A stretch of 57,842 bases of DNA from Actinomycetes bacterium. Lineage in GTDB: Bacteria; Actinomycetota; Thermoleophilia; RBG-16-64-13. Of the stretch, positions 34,361 through 43,051 are shown piece after piece. Every line of letters starts with the position of its first letter. Within the stretch, counting starts at the first letter, position 1. Location: contig JAGXFW010000028.1 in NCBI GenBank assembly GCA_024637035.1, positions 1-57,842 of the forward strand, read 5' to 3'. Made by a program: the position numbers and the translations under genes. The notes beneath the pieces are model-generated. The model was not told where the DNA came from and ran no database searches. It saw only the letters and a program-made list of their open reading frames with translations.

Positions 34361-35992
34361 ATGATGGATGTCGCACGCTACATCAAGAACGAGAAGGGTG
34401 GCATCGACGACGTGATCCTGTCGTCGGGCATCCACGTGAAGCCGTCCTACGGCCCCGCCGACCTGGAAGAGATCGGCTTCGACTACGACACCGACCTCGG
34501 CGCCCCGGGCGAGTACCCCTTCACCCGCAACCTCTTCCCCGAGGGCTACCGCACCCGGGAGTGGACCACCCGCCAGTACACGGGCTTCGGCACCCCGCGC
34601 GAGACCAACGAACGCTTCCGCATGATGATCGACCACGGGCAGACCGGCCTCAACGTGGCCTTCGACCTGCCCACTCAGATGGGGCTTGACTCCGACCATC
34701 CCCTCGCTCTGGGCGAGGTCGGCCGCGTAGGCATGGCGGTGGACTCGCTGCGCGACTTCGAGGTGGCCTTCGCCGGCATCGACCTGCACAAGGTGGGGGC
34801 GGGTCTCACCATCAACGCCGTGGCCTCGATCATGCTGGCCATGTATCAGGCGGTGGCCGAGAAACTGGGCTTCGACCGCACCAAGATCTCGGCGACTCCG
34901 CAAAACGACATCCTTAAAGAAGTCATCGGCCGGGGCGCCTGGATCTACGCGCTGGAGCCGGCGGTGAAGCTCATCGGCGACACCATCGAGTACTCGATGA
35001 CCACCATGCCGCGCACCAACCCGGTGTCGGTGTGCGGCTACCACATCCGCGAGAGCGGGGCGACCCCTGCTCAGGAGATGGCCTACGCCTTCCTCATCGC
35101 CAACGCCTACATCGACGAGGTCGCCAAGCGCGGCTACGCGCCCGAGGAGTTCGTGGGCCGCTTCAGCTTCAACTTCAACATCTTCGGCAACCTGTGGGAA
35201 CAGGTGACCAAGTTCCGGGCCGGCCGCAAGGTGTGGGCGAAGAACCTCAGCGAGAAGTACGACGTGAAGAACCCCAAGAACCTGTGGCTGCGCGGCCTGT
35301 TCGCAGGCGGCGGCTCGGGGCTCACCAAGGCGGAGCCCGAGAACAACATCATGCGCGGCGCCTTCTACGGGTTGGCGGCGGCGCTCTCCGGGGCCCAATC
35401 GACGGCGCTCTGTTCCTTCGACGAGGCCTTCACCATCCCCACGCCTCGCTCGGCGCTGCTCTCGCTGCGCACCCTGCAGATCCTCATGGACGAGGTGGGT
35501 ATGCGCGACACCGTCGACCCGCTCGCCGGCTCCTACTTCATCGAGACGCTCACCAAGCAGATGGAAGAGAAGATCTGGGAAGAGATGGGCGAGATCGAGG
35601 AGCAGGGCGGCATCATCAAGGCCATCACCAGCGGCTACCTGCAGCGCAAGGTGGCCTGGCAGGCCTACGAGTTCGAGCGCGACGTGCAGCGCGGTGATCT
35701 GATCAAGGTGGGCGTGAACAAGTACGCCGAAGAAGAAGACGCCGACGTGGAGCTGCACGAGTACAACGAGGCCTGGGCCGAGGAGCAGCTCGCGGGGCTG
35801 ATAGAGCTCAAGCGCACCCGTGACTCCGCGGCCGTGACGGCGACCCTGAAGACGCTCGAGGCCGTCGCCCGGGCGGGCGAGAACGTCATGCCAGCCTTGG
35901 TGGATGCATGCAAGGCCTACGCGACCGTGGGAGAGATGTCCGATGTCTTCCGCGACGTGTACGGCGAATTCGACGAACCCAGCATCTTCTAA
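34361..35992 (+). CDS. Methylmalonyl-CoA mutase catalytic subunit
   Basis: This 543-aa TIM-barrel subunit lacks the cobalamin domain, which is the preceding gene. By-eye alignment with the Propionibacterium enzyme keeps the substrate residues: Tyr89 (TRQYTGFG), Thr195 and Gln197 (ATPQNDILKE), Arg207 (IGRGAWIY), Asn236 (TNPVSV) and His244 (CGYH). Isobutyryl-CoA mutase would have Phe and Gln at the first and Arg positions, so a dicarboxyl-CoA such as methylmalonyl- or ethylmalonyl-CoA is expected. The loop FDLPTQMGLDSDHP, however, resembles isobutyryl-type mutases. ATG 34361 or 34364 may start. It feeds or drains the acyl-CoA steps of the operon. Confidence 0.8.
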   Translation: MMDVARYIKNEKGGIDDVILSSGIHVKPSYGPADLEEIGFDYDTDLGAPGEYPFTRNLFPEGYRTREWTTRQYTGFGTPRETNERFRMMIDHGQTGLNVAFDLPTQMGLDSDHPLALGEVGRVGMAVDSLRDFEVAFAGIDLHKVGAGLTINAVASIMLAMYQAVAEKLGFDRTKISATPQNDILKEVIGRGAWIYALEPAVKLIGDTIEYSMTTMPRTNPVSVCGYHIRESGATPAQEMAYAFLIANAYIDEVAKRGYAPEEFVGRFSFNFNIFGNLWEQVTKFRAGRKVWAKNLSEKYDVKNPKNLWLRGLFAGGGSGLTKAEPENNIMRGAFYGLAAALSGAQSTALCSFDEAFTIPTPRSALLSLRTLQILMDEVGMRDTVDPLAGSYFIETLTKQMEEKIWEEMGEIEEQGGIIKAITSGYLQRKVAWQAYEFERDVQRGDLIKVGVNKYAEEEDADVELHEYNEAWAEEQLAGLIELKRTRDSAAVTATLKTLEAVARAGENVMPALVDACKAYATVGEMSDVFRDVYGEFDEPSIF

Positions 35993-36004
35993 GGGGGCCC
36001 GCCG

Positions 36005-38140
36005 GTGTACAAGATCGGTATCGATGTCGGAGGCACGTTCACCGACTTCCTGCTCACACGCGACGACGCCACGAGCTCCATCTATAAGGTGCTCTCCACG
36101 CCGAAGGACCCGTCCATCGCCACCATCGAGGGCATCGAGGAGATGGCGGCCGACGCGGGTCTGTCCACGGCGGATTTCCTCAAGCAGGTGACCACCATCG
36201 TGCACGGCACGACGGTCACCACCAACGCCACCCTCACCTACCGGGGGGCGAAGACCGGCTTGCTCACCACGCGCGGCGTGCGCGACGCGCTCGAGATGCG
36301 GCGCGGCATCCGTGAGGAGCAATACAACAATCATTACGAGAACGCCCGTCCGGTGGTGGAGCGCTACCTGCGCCTGCCGGTGAATGAGCGTCTCGACTAC
36401 GTGGGGACCGAGATCGAACCCCTCGACGAGAGCTCAGTGGCGGCGGCCATCGCCGAGTTCCAGAGGGAGAACGTCGAAGCGGTGGCCATCTGCTTCATGA
36501 ACTCCTTCGCCAACCCGGCACACGAGCACCGTGCCGCCGAGTTGGTGCGTGCGGCCATGCCGGAGGCCTTCCTCTCGGTGTCGGCCGACGTGGCGCCGGC
36601 GATACGCTTCTACGACCGGGTCTCGACTGCGGCGCTGAATGCCTATGTCGGCCCGGTGCTCACCCACTACCTCACCAGCCTGATCGCGCGGCTCGACTCC
36701 TTCGCCTTCGAGGGCATCCTGCTGATCATGGCCTCGAACGGCGGCGTCATCGCGCCGCAGTCCGCCATGGATCGCCCCGCCATGACCCTGCTCTCCGGCC
36801 CGGCCGGCGGCCCCGTGGCCGGCCTGGCTTTCTCGCAAGGCCAGGGCTACCAGGACTGCATCACCTGCGACATGGGCGGCACCAGCTTCGACGTGGCCCT
36901 GATCAAAGACGGGGAGCCGCTCATCACCACCGAGGGCGAGATCAACCGCCTGCGCATCAGCCTGCCCATGCTGAACGTGGTGACCATCGGGGCCGGCGGC
37001 GGGTCCATCGGTTGGATCGACGAGGTCGGCCTGCTGCGCATGGGCCCGCAGAGCGCGGGCGCCGACCCGGGCCCCGCCTGCTACGGCCGGGGCGGCCAGG
37101 AGCCCACCTGCTCCGACGCCGACTTGGTGCTCGGCTACCTCGACCCCGACTTCTTCGCCGGCGGACGCCTCAAGCTCGACCCCGCGGCCGCCGCCCGCGC
37201 CATCGAGGAGCGCGTGGCCAAGCCCATGGGTCTCTCCATGGAGGAGGCGGCGGGCGGCATGTACGAGGTGATCAACGTGTCTATGGCCGCGGCCGTGCGT
37301 GAGATCGCCGTGAACAGCGGCTACGACCCCCGTGACTTCCCGCTGGTGACCGCCGGTGGCGCCGGCCCGAACCACGCCTGCATGATCGCGCTCGCGCTCT
37401 CGATACCGGTGATCCTGGTGCCGCGGGAATCCTCGATCTTCTGCGCCGCGGGCATGCTGCGCTCCGACCTGCGGCACGACTTCGTGCGCACCTACCCGGT
37501 GCGGGTCAACCTGATCGACCACGACAAGTACGGCCGTCTCTTCCGCGAGATGCGCGAGGCGGGCCGCGGTCTTCTGCTCTCCGAGGGCATCACCGAGGAC
37601 CGCATCACCTACCAGCCGAGTCTCGAACTGCGCTACCTTCGCCAGTACCACGAGGTGAACGTGCCGGCCGCCTGGGACGAGGTCATGTCCGGCGACCTGT
37701 CGGGTGTGGTCTCGCGCTTCCACACGGCGCACGACACGCTCTATGGCTACTCGCTCGAGGACAAGGGCACCCCGGTGGAGCTGATCAACATGCGCCTGGT
37801 GGCCGTGGGCGACACCGAGAAGCCGAGTCTCACGGCTGAGCCCTACGTGGGCTCCGACCCGAGCGCCGCGCGCAAGGGCACGAGGCGGGTCTACCTGCCG
37901 AACGAGAAACGCTTCGCCGACGTCGACGTCTACGACGGTATGGAACTGCACTTCGGCCATCGCCTCGAGGGGCCGGCCATCATCGAGCAGGTGAACACCA
38001 CCACCTTCGTCACCCCGGAGTTCTCCGTGGTGGTCGACCAGCTGGGCACGTACACGATCTACCTGCGCGAGCGTGAAGAGGAAGTGCTGGGGCGCGTCCT
38101 CGGCGAGCACGCCGCGACGGCGGGAGGGGTGGAGCGATGA
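36005..38140 (+). CDS. Hydantoinase/oxoprolinase family A subunit
   Basis: This 711-aa protein has the ASKHA-fold signature of HyuA/oxoprolinase N (IGIDVGGTFTDFLL at residue 4) with VHGTTVTTNATL, LLSGPAGGPVAG, CDMGGTSFDV and TIGAGGGSIGWID. The family includes ATP-dependent hydantoinases, 5-oxoprolinase and the core subunits of acetone and acetophenone carboxylases, all of which use ATP to phosphorylate a carbonyl or enol oxygen. The adjacent B subunit overlaps by ATGA. With a CoA ligase and acyl-CoA enzymes nearby, a carboxylase role is as likely as ring opening. Confidence 0.85.
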   Translation: MYKIGIDVGGTFTDFLLTRDDATSSIYKVLSTPKDPSIATIEGIEEMAADAGLSTADFLKQVTTIVHGTTVTTNATLTYRGAKTGLLTTRGVRDALEMRRGIREEQYNNHYENARPVVERYLRLPVNERLDYVGTEIEPLDESSVAAAIAEFQRENVEAVAICFMNSFANPAHEHRAAELVRAAMPEAFLSVSADVAPAIRFYDRVSTAALNAYVGPVLTHYLTSLIARLDSFAFEGILLIMASNGGVIAPQSAMDRPAMTLLSGPAGGPVAGLAFSQGQGYQDCITCDMGGTSFDVALIKDGEPLITTEGEINRLRISLPMLNVVTIGAGGGSIGWIDEVGLLRMGPQSAGADPGPACYGRGGQEPTCSDADLVLGYLDPDFFAGGRLKLDPAAAARAIEERVAKPMGLSMEEAAGGMYEVINVSMAAAVREIAVNSGYDPRDFPLVTAGGAGPNHACMIALALSIPVILVPRESSIFCAAGMLRSDLRHDFVRTYPVRVNLIDHDKYGRLFREMREAGRGLLLSEGITEDRITYQPSLELRYLRQYHEVNVPAAWDEVMSGDLSGVVSRFHTAHDTLYGYSLEDKGTPVELINMRLVAVGDTEKPSLTAEPYVGSDPSAARKGTRRVYLPNEKRFADVDVYDGMELHFGHRLEGPAIIEQVNTTTFVTPEFSVVVDQLGTYTIYLREREEEVLGRVLGEHAATAGGVER

Positions 38141-39987
38141 GCAACGACGTGACGGGCACGGGCGCCACGAGCACGGGCGCCACCGGTTCGACGGACCAGG
38201 GCGCCGCCGGCGCCGCAAGCACCGGCGCCACTGGCGCCACCGTGGTCGACGGCATCACCATCGACCGCGTGCTGGTGAGCATCCTGCAGAAGCGCCTGAA
38301 GAGCATCACCGAGGAGATGTCCATCGCCATGACGCGGACCACCCGGTCCCCGATCCTGTGCGAGGCCAAGGACTTCGTCACCGGGCTCTACGACGCCCAG
38401 GGCAACATGCTCGAGCAGACCGAGAACCTGCCGATCCTGGCCTTCAGCCTGGCCCCGGTGTGCAAGTACATCATCGGTTACTACGGCGACGACGTGCATC
38501 CCGGCGACGTGATCTTCCATAACGACGTCTTCTCGATGGGCAACCAGAACAACGACGTGGCCGTCTACAAACCCATCTTCCACGGCGACACGCTGGTGGC
38601 ATGGGCGGCGGTCAAGGGCCACCAGGCCGACATCGGCGGCAACGTGCAGGGCGGCTACAACCCCCTGGCCACCGAGGTGTGGCAAGAGACCCTGCGTATC
38701 CCGCCGGTCAAGGTGTACGACAAGGGCGTCCTGCGCCGCGACGTGTGGGAGTTCATCTTCGCCAACATCCGCCTCGACATCGTCGAGGAGGACATGCGGG
38801 CCGAGATCGGTTCCTGCGTGGTGGGCGAGCGCGGCGTGCTGCGCATCGTCGAGCGCTACGGGCTCGAGGTGTTCGCGGCCCACAAGAAGTTCCTGTTCGA
38901 CTCCACCGAACGCATGATGCGTCAGGAGATCCGCTCGATCCCGAACGGCGTGTACACGGGCGAAGCTGACGCCTTCTTCGACGGGAAGACGCCGGGCAGC
39001 AAGTCCACCATCCGCGTCAAGGTCACCGTGGACGACGGTCACATCACCTTCGACTACACCGGCACCGACGGCCAGACGCCGGGCTTCGTCAACGGCACCT
39101 ACGCCTCGAGCGCCTCGGCAACCATCCTCACTTTCTTGCAGATGGTCAACCCCGACATCCCGCACAACCAGGGCATGGTGCGCCCCATCACCATCACCAT
39201 CCCCGAGGGAACCCTCCTCAACGCGGCCTACCCGGCGGCCACCACCTACGGCAACCACCTCTGCCCCAACAACGCCGACGCAATCATGCGGGCGCTTGGC
39301 CCGGTGATCCCCGACCGGGTCACGGCCGAGTGGGGCGAACTCCTCTGCAGCCTAACCACCGGCAAAGACCCACGCAAGAGCGGTGAGGCGTTCGTGGACA
39401 TCAACTTCATGGGCATGAAGGGTGGGTCGGGCGGCATGTACGGCACCGACGGCTACGACCACATCGGCATGATCGACGCCTCGGGCGGCGTGCTCGACCA
39501 GGACTACGAGATGTTCGAGCAGCAGACCCCGCACCTGCTCCTGAAGCACGAACTCTGGGAGGACTCCGCGGGCGCCGGCCGCTGGCGCGGCGGCGTAGGC
39601 GTGGAGATGGAGTACAAGGTTGGCGGCGTGGTCAACCTGGTCACCTTCGGCGACGGCGACGTGGAAGCGTCGCGGGGCGCCCAGGGCGGCAAGGAGGGCA
39701 CGCTCAACATCATCAAGCTCACCTTGCCGGACGGCACGGAGCACATCCCCACCACCAAGGACCTCGTGCCGAACGTGGAGGCGGGCACCGTCTACTTCCA
39801 GCAGGCGGGCGGCGGAGGCGGCTGGGGCGACCCCCACGAGCGGCCGGCCGAGAAGGTGCTGCGCGACGTGCGGAACGGTCTGGTGTCGGAGCAGAAGGCC
39901 CGCGACGACTACGGCGTGGTGATCAACACCACCACCTGGCGCGTCGACGAGGCCGAGACCGCGAAGCTACGGGGCGGCGCGGCCTGA
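38137..39987 (+). CDS. Hydantoinase/oxoprolinase family B subunit
   Basis: This 616-aa protein has the HyuB hallmarks: ITEEMSIAMTRTTRSPI, FVTGLYDAQGNM, DVIFHNDVFSMGNQNND and, at the C-terminus, QAGGGGGWGDPHERP. It partners the A subunit just upstream. The first 35 residues are a Thr/Gly/Ala low-complexity tract full of GGCGCC at DNA level and absent from typical HyuB. No extra subunits of the acetone-carboxylase gamma type are seen downstream. Confidence 0.85.
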   Translation: MSNDVTGTGATSTGATGSTDQGAAGAASTGATGATVVDGITIDRVLVSILQKRLKSITEEMSIAMTRTTRSPILCEAKDFVTGLYDAQGNMLEQTENLPILAFSLAPVCKYIIGYYGDDVHPGDVIFHNDVFSMGNQNNDVAVYKPIFHGDTLVAWAAVKGHQADIGGNVQGGYNPLATEVWQETLRIPPVKVYDKGVLRRDVWEFIFANIRLDIVEEDMRAEIGSCVVGERGVLRIVERYGLEVFAAHKKFLFDSTERMMRQEIRSIPNGVYTGEADAFFDGKTPGSKSTIRVKVTVDDGHITFDYTGTDGQTPGFVNGTYASSASATILTFLQMVNPDIPHNQGMVRPITITIPEGTLLNAAYPAATTYGNHLCPNNADAIMRALGPVIPDRVTAEWGELLCSLTTGKDPRKSGEAFVDINFMGMKGGSGGMYGTDGYDHIGMIDASGGVLDQDYEMFEQQTPHLLLKHELWEDSAGAGRWRGGVGVEMEYKVGGVVNLVTFGDGDVEASRGAQGGKEGTLNIIKLTLPDGTEHIPTTKDLVPNVEAGTVYFQQAGGGGGWGDPHERPAEKVLRDVRNGLVSEQKARDDYGVVINTTTWRVDEAETAKLRGGAA

Positions 39988-40030
39988 GCGCCGCCGCCGG
40001 CGGAGCTCGAGATACGTACGGAGGCGGGCG

Positions 40031-41320
40031 ATGACCAAGACGTTCATGCCGGAGCAGGAGTCCTGGGAGCAGCTGCGCTGGGCCCAGCTCGACATGCTGC
40101 AGTGGTCGGTGCGGCACGCCTATCAGGGCTCGCACTTCTACCGCCGCCGCTTCGACCAGGTGGGAGTAGCCCCGGCCAACATCCGCACCGTCGACGACCT
40201 CCGGAGCCTTCCCTTCACTACCGCGCACGACCTGCAGGAGGACTACCCGTTCCCCCTGCTCAGCGTGCCGCACGACCAGCTGGTGCGCATCCACAGCTCC
40301 TCGGGCACGACCGGCCGCCGCAAGATCCTCGGCTACACCCAGAAGGACGTGGACGACTGGGCCGACATGTTCGCCCGCTGCTACGAGATGGCGGGTGTGG
40401 GCCCCGGCGACCGGGTGCAGATCATGGTGGGCTACGGCCTCTGGACCGCCGGCGTGGGCTTCCAGGCCGGCTGCGAACGGGCCGGCGCCATGGCGGTGCC
40501 GGTGGGCCCGGGCAACCTGGAACTCCAGATCCAGTTCCTGCAGGACCTGCAGTCGAACGTCATCTGCTGCACGGCCAGCATGGCCCTCCTCTTGGCTGAG
40601 GAGCTGGAGAAACGCGACCTCGTCGGGAAGACCAACATCCAGACGGTGATCCTGGGCAGCGAGGTGTGCGGCGACGCCATGCGGGCCCGCATCCTCGAAC
40701 TCACCGGGGCCACCGACCTCTACGACATCCCCGGTATGACCGAGCTCTACGGCCCGGGGACCGGCCTGGATTGCCGCTACCACACCGGCATCCACTACTG
40801 GGCCGACTACTACCTGCTCGAGATCCTCGACCCGGTGACCCTCGAACCGGTCCCCGAAGGCGAGATCGGCGAGATGGTGGTGACGACGCTGCGCAAGGAA
40901 GCGGCGCCGCTGATCCGCTACCGCACCCGCGACCTCACGAGGCTCATCCCGGGCCAGTGCGAGTGCGGGTCGATCCTGCCGCGGCACGACAGGCTGATGG
41001 GTCGGTCGGACGACATGTTCAAGTACCGGGCGGTCAACATCTATCCGGGCCAGATCGAGAGCATCCTCTCGAAGACCGAGGGCGTCTCGTGCGAGTACAA
41101 CGTGCGCCTGACGATGGCCGACGGCAAGCACCAGATGACCGTCCTTGCGGAGCGCGTGCCGGGGGCCGACTCCGCCGCCGACGCCGCGGTCGCCCAGAAC
41201 ATCGCCGACAGCATCAAGAAAGAGATCATGGTGACCGCCGAGGTGCAGGTGGTGGACTACGGTTCGCTGCCTCGCTCCGAACGGAAGTCCAAGCGCGTAT
41301 ACGACGAACGCGGCACCTAG
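40031..41320 (+). CDS. paaK: Phenylacetate-CoA ligase family (aryl-acid CoA ligase)
   Basis: This 429-aa adenylate-forming enzyme is the size of PaaK, with the P-loop IHSSSGTTGRRKI near residue 90, YDIPGMTELYGPG, YRTRDLTRL and the C-terminal hinge GRSDDMFKYRAVNIYP. It activates phenylacetate or a related aryl or heteroaryl acid to the CoA thioester with ATP. An arylacetate is also the hydrolysis product of what IorAB would make, so the two fit one pathway. The symbol is used for the family; the actual acid is unknown. Confidence 0.8.
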   Translation: MTKTFMPEQESWEQLRWAQLDMLQWSVRHAYQGSHFYRRRFDQVGVAPANIRTVDDLRSLPFTTAHDLQEDYPFPLLSVPHDQLVRIHSSSGTTGRRKILGYTQKDVDDWADMFARCYEMAGVGPGDRVQIMVGYGLWTAGVGFQAGCERAGAMAVPVGPGNLELQIQFLQDLQSNVICCTASMALLLAEELEKRDLVGKTNIQTVILGSEVCGDAMRARILELTGATDLYDIPGMTELYGPGTGLDCRYHTGIHYWADYYLLEILDPVTLEPVPEGEIGEMVVTTLRKEAAPLIRYRTRDLTRLIPGQCECGSILPRHDRLMGRSDDMFKYRAVNIYPGQIESILSKTEGVSCEYNVRLTMADGKHQMTVLAERVPGADSAADAAVAQNIADSIKKEIMVTAEVQVVDYGSLPRSERKSKRVYDERGT

Positions 41321-41354
41321 ACCTAGAACCGACGCAATTCCTACGTTGACGGCC

Positions 41355-41373
41355 GCCGCGACCGCGTCGCGGC
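41355..41373 (+). terminator. GC hairpin between paaK and the molybdenum hydroxylase genes
   Basis: GCCGCGAC-CGC-GTCGCGGC is a perfect 8-bp stem with a 3-nt loop, 35 bp after the ligase stop. There is no T-run. It may attenuate rather than fully end transcription. Confidence 0.4.
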
Positions 41374-41423
41374 CGGCGGAGGCGCCAAGGCGCGACACAG
41401 AAGAAGAAGGGGGCGCGTAGCAG

Positions 41424-42419
41424 ATGGCCGGATTCGAATACGTGCGGCCTACCACCCTCGAGGGAGCGGTAGCCGAATTGAGTATGCGGGGCGACACGGC
41501 AGTGGCGGTGGCCGGAGCCACCGACCTGTGGGTGAATATCAGGTCGGGCAAGATGAAGCCGGAAGCGGTGGTGTCGCTGCGCGGCATCGCGGGCCTCGAC
41601 GTGCTCACCCCCGAACGTGCGGACGGCGGCGGCCTGACCATCGGCGCCATGACCCCCCACGGCAAAGTGGAGGACTCCGCCTGGACGGCTGCGCACTTCC
41701 CCGCCCTCCAGCAGGGTTGTGCCGGTCTGGGCTCCCGCCAGGTGCGGAACGTGGGCACGGTGGGCGGGAACATCTGCAACGCGGCGCCCTGCGCCGACTC
41801 GGCCACGGCTCTGATGCTCTTCGACGCCACCCTGGTGATCCAGGGCCCGGGCGGCCTGCGCGAGCTACCGCTGGGTGAGTTCTTCGTGGGCCCGGGCATG
41901 ACCCGCCTCCTGAAAGGCGAACTGCTCAAAGAGATCCGCGTGCCCGACCCGGGCGCGAACACCTTCTCCCGCTACATCAAGCACACGCGGCGCCGCGGCG
42001 TCGAGTTGGCCATGATGAGCGTGGGCGTGCGCCTGACCCTCGAGGACGACATGACCACGGTGAAGGCCGCCCGCATCTCCCTGGGCGTCTGCGCCCCCAC
42101 CCCCACCTGCGCCGACCGCGCGCAGGACATGCTGGTGGGCAAGCCTCTCACGCGCGAAGCCGTGGAGGCGGCGGCCCTGGTCGCCGCCGAAGACTCTCAG
42201 GTGCGCGACAGCTGGCGCGGCAAGGCCTGGTACCGCCGCGAGATGATCCGGGTGCTTGTGCCCCGGGCGGTGGAACAGTCGGGCGCGTATGTGGCGGCGG
42301 GCCTCGCGCCGGCGCTCGATGACGCGGGCAGCGCGGCTTCGAGTGGCGCTAGCGCCCCCGGCGCCCCAACCCCCGACGACCCTGGCGCCTCCAGCGGCGC
42401 GACGGAGGGTGGTGCCTGA
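41424..42419 (+). CDS. Molybdenum hydroxylase FAD subunit (CoxM/XdhB type)
   Basis: This 331-aa protein has the FAD-binding CO-dehydrogenase medium-subunit pattern: FEYVRPTTLEGAV, AGATDLWVNIR, QVRNVGTVGGNICNAAPCADSATAL. There is no [4Fe-4S] insertion of the 4-hydroxybenzoyl-CoA reductase beta type. The last 40 residues are an Ala/Ser/Pro/Gly tail beyond the normal domain end. It overlaps the next gene (TGATG). It relays electrons from the 2Fe-2S subunit to an acceptor. Confidence 0.85.
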   Translation: MAGFEYVRPTTLEGAVAELSMRGDTAVAVAGATDLWVNIRSGKMKPEAVVSLRGIAGLDVLTPERADGGGLTIGAMTPHGKVEDSAWTAAHFPALQQGCAGLGSRQVRNVGTVGGNICNAAPCADSATALMLFDATLVIQGPGGLRELPLGEFFVGPGMTRLLKGELLKEIRVPDPGANTFSRYIKHTRRRGVELAMMSVGVRLTLEDDMTTVKAARISLGVCAPTPTCADRAQDMLVGKPLTREAVEAAALVAAEDSQVRDSWRGKAWYRREMIRVLVPRAVEQSGAYVAAGLAPALDDAGSAASSGASAPGAPTPDDPGASSGATEGGA

Positions 42420-43051
42420 TGGCCGGCATGGACAAGAAGAACATCCACTTCGTGGTGAACGGCGACCCGGTCTCGGCTCTCGTCGGCCCTGAATGGACCC
42501 TGCTGCGCGCCCTGCGCGACGGCGTGGGGCTCACCGGCACCAAGGAAGGCTGCGGCGCCGGCGAATGCGGTGCCTGCACCGTGCTGGTAGACGGCACCGC
42601 CGTCAACTCCTGCCTGTTCCCCGCCCTCGAGGCCGAGGGCCGTAGCGTGACCACGGTCGAGGGACTCACCCAGGCCGACGGCAACCTGCATCCGCTGCAG
42701 AAGGCCTTCATCGAGTACGGCGCCGTGCAGTGCGGCTTCTGTACCCCGGGCGCGCTCATGTCGTCGAAGGCCCTGCTCGACCAGAATCCCGATCCTAGCG
42801 CTCACCAGATCAAGGTGGCCCTGGCGGGCAACCTCTGCCGCTGCACCGGCTACACCCAGATCGTCGAAGCCGTGCAGGCCGCCGCCGCCGAGATGAACGG
42901 CACGGCCGCGGCCGCTGTCGGGAACGGGTCGGGCGCCGCCGCAAGTGGCGCGGGTGCCACTGGCGCCGCCTCCGACACCGCCCTCGCGGGCGTCACCGGC
43001 GCCGTCGACCAGCCCAGCCACGCATCCACGAGCGGGGAGGTGACCGCATGA
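42419..43051 (+). CDS. Molybdenum hydroxylase 2Fe-2S subunit (CoxS/XdhC-ferredoxin type)
   Basis: This 210-aa protein has the plant-type cluster motif GCGAGECGACTVLVDG and the second [2Fe-2S] motif CGFCTPG...GNLCRCTGY, complete by residue about 150. A tail of about 55 residues rich in Ala, Gly and Thr follows. It could start at ATG 42419 or ATG 42428. It overlaps the large subunit by ATGA. Confidence 0.85.
   Translation: MAGMDKKNIHFVVNGDPVSALVGPEWTLLRALRDGVGLTGTKEGCGAGECGACTVLVDGTAVNSCLFPALEAEGRSVTTVEGLTQADGNLHPLQKAFIEYGAVQCGFCTPGALMSSKALLDQNPDPSAHQIKVALAGNLCRCTGYTQIVEAVQAAAAEMNGTAAAAVGNGSGAAASGAGATGAASDTALAGVTGAVDQPSHASTSGEVTA

Noticed and set aside
34361-35992. Isobutyryl-CoA mutase as the mutase identity
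   Set aside because: The FDLPTQMG loop suggested it, but the residues aligning with Tyr89 and Arg207 are Tyr and Arg, where isobutyryl-CoA mutase has Phe and Gln.
41424-42419. 4-Hydroxybenzoyl-CoA reductase beta subunit
   Set aside because: The FAD subunit has no insertion with four cysteines for the extra [4Fe-4S] cluster that defines that enzyme.
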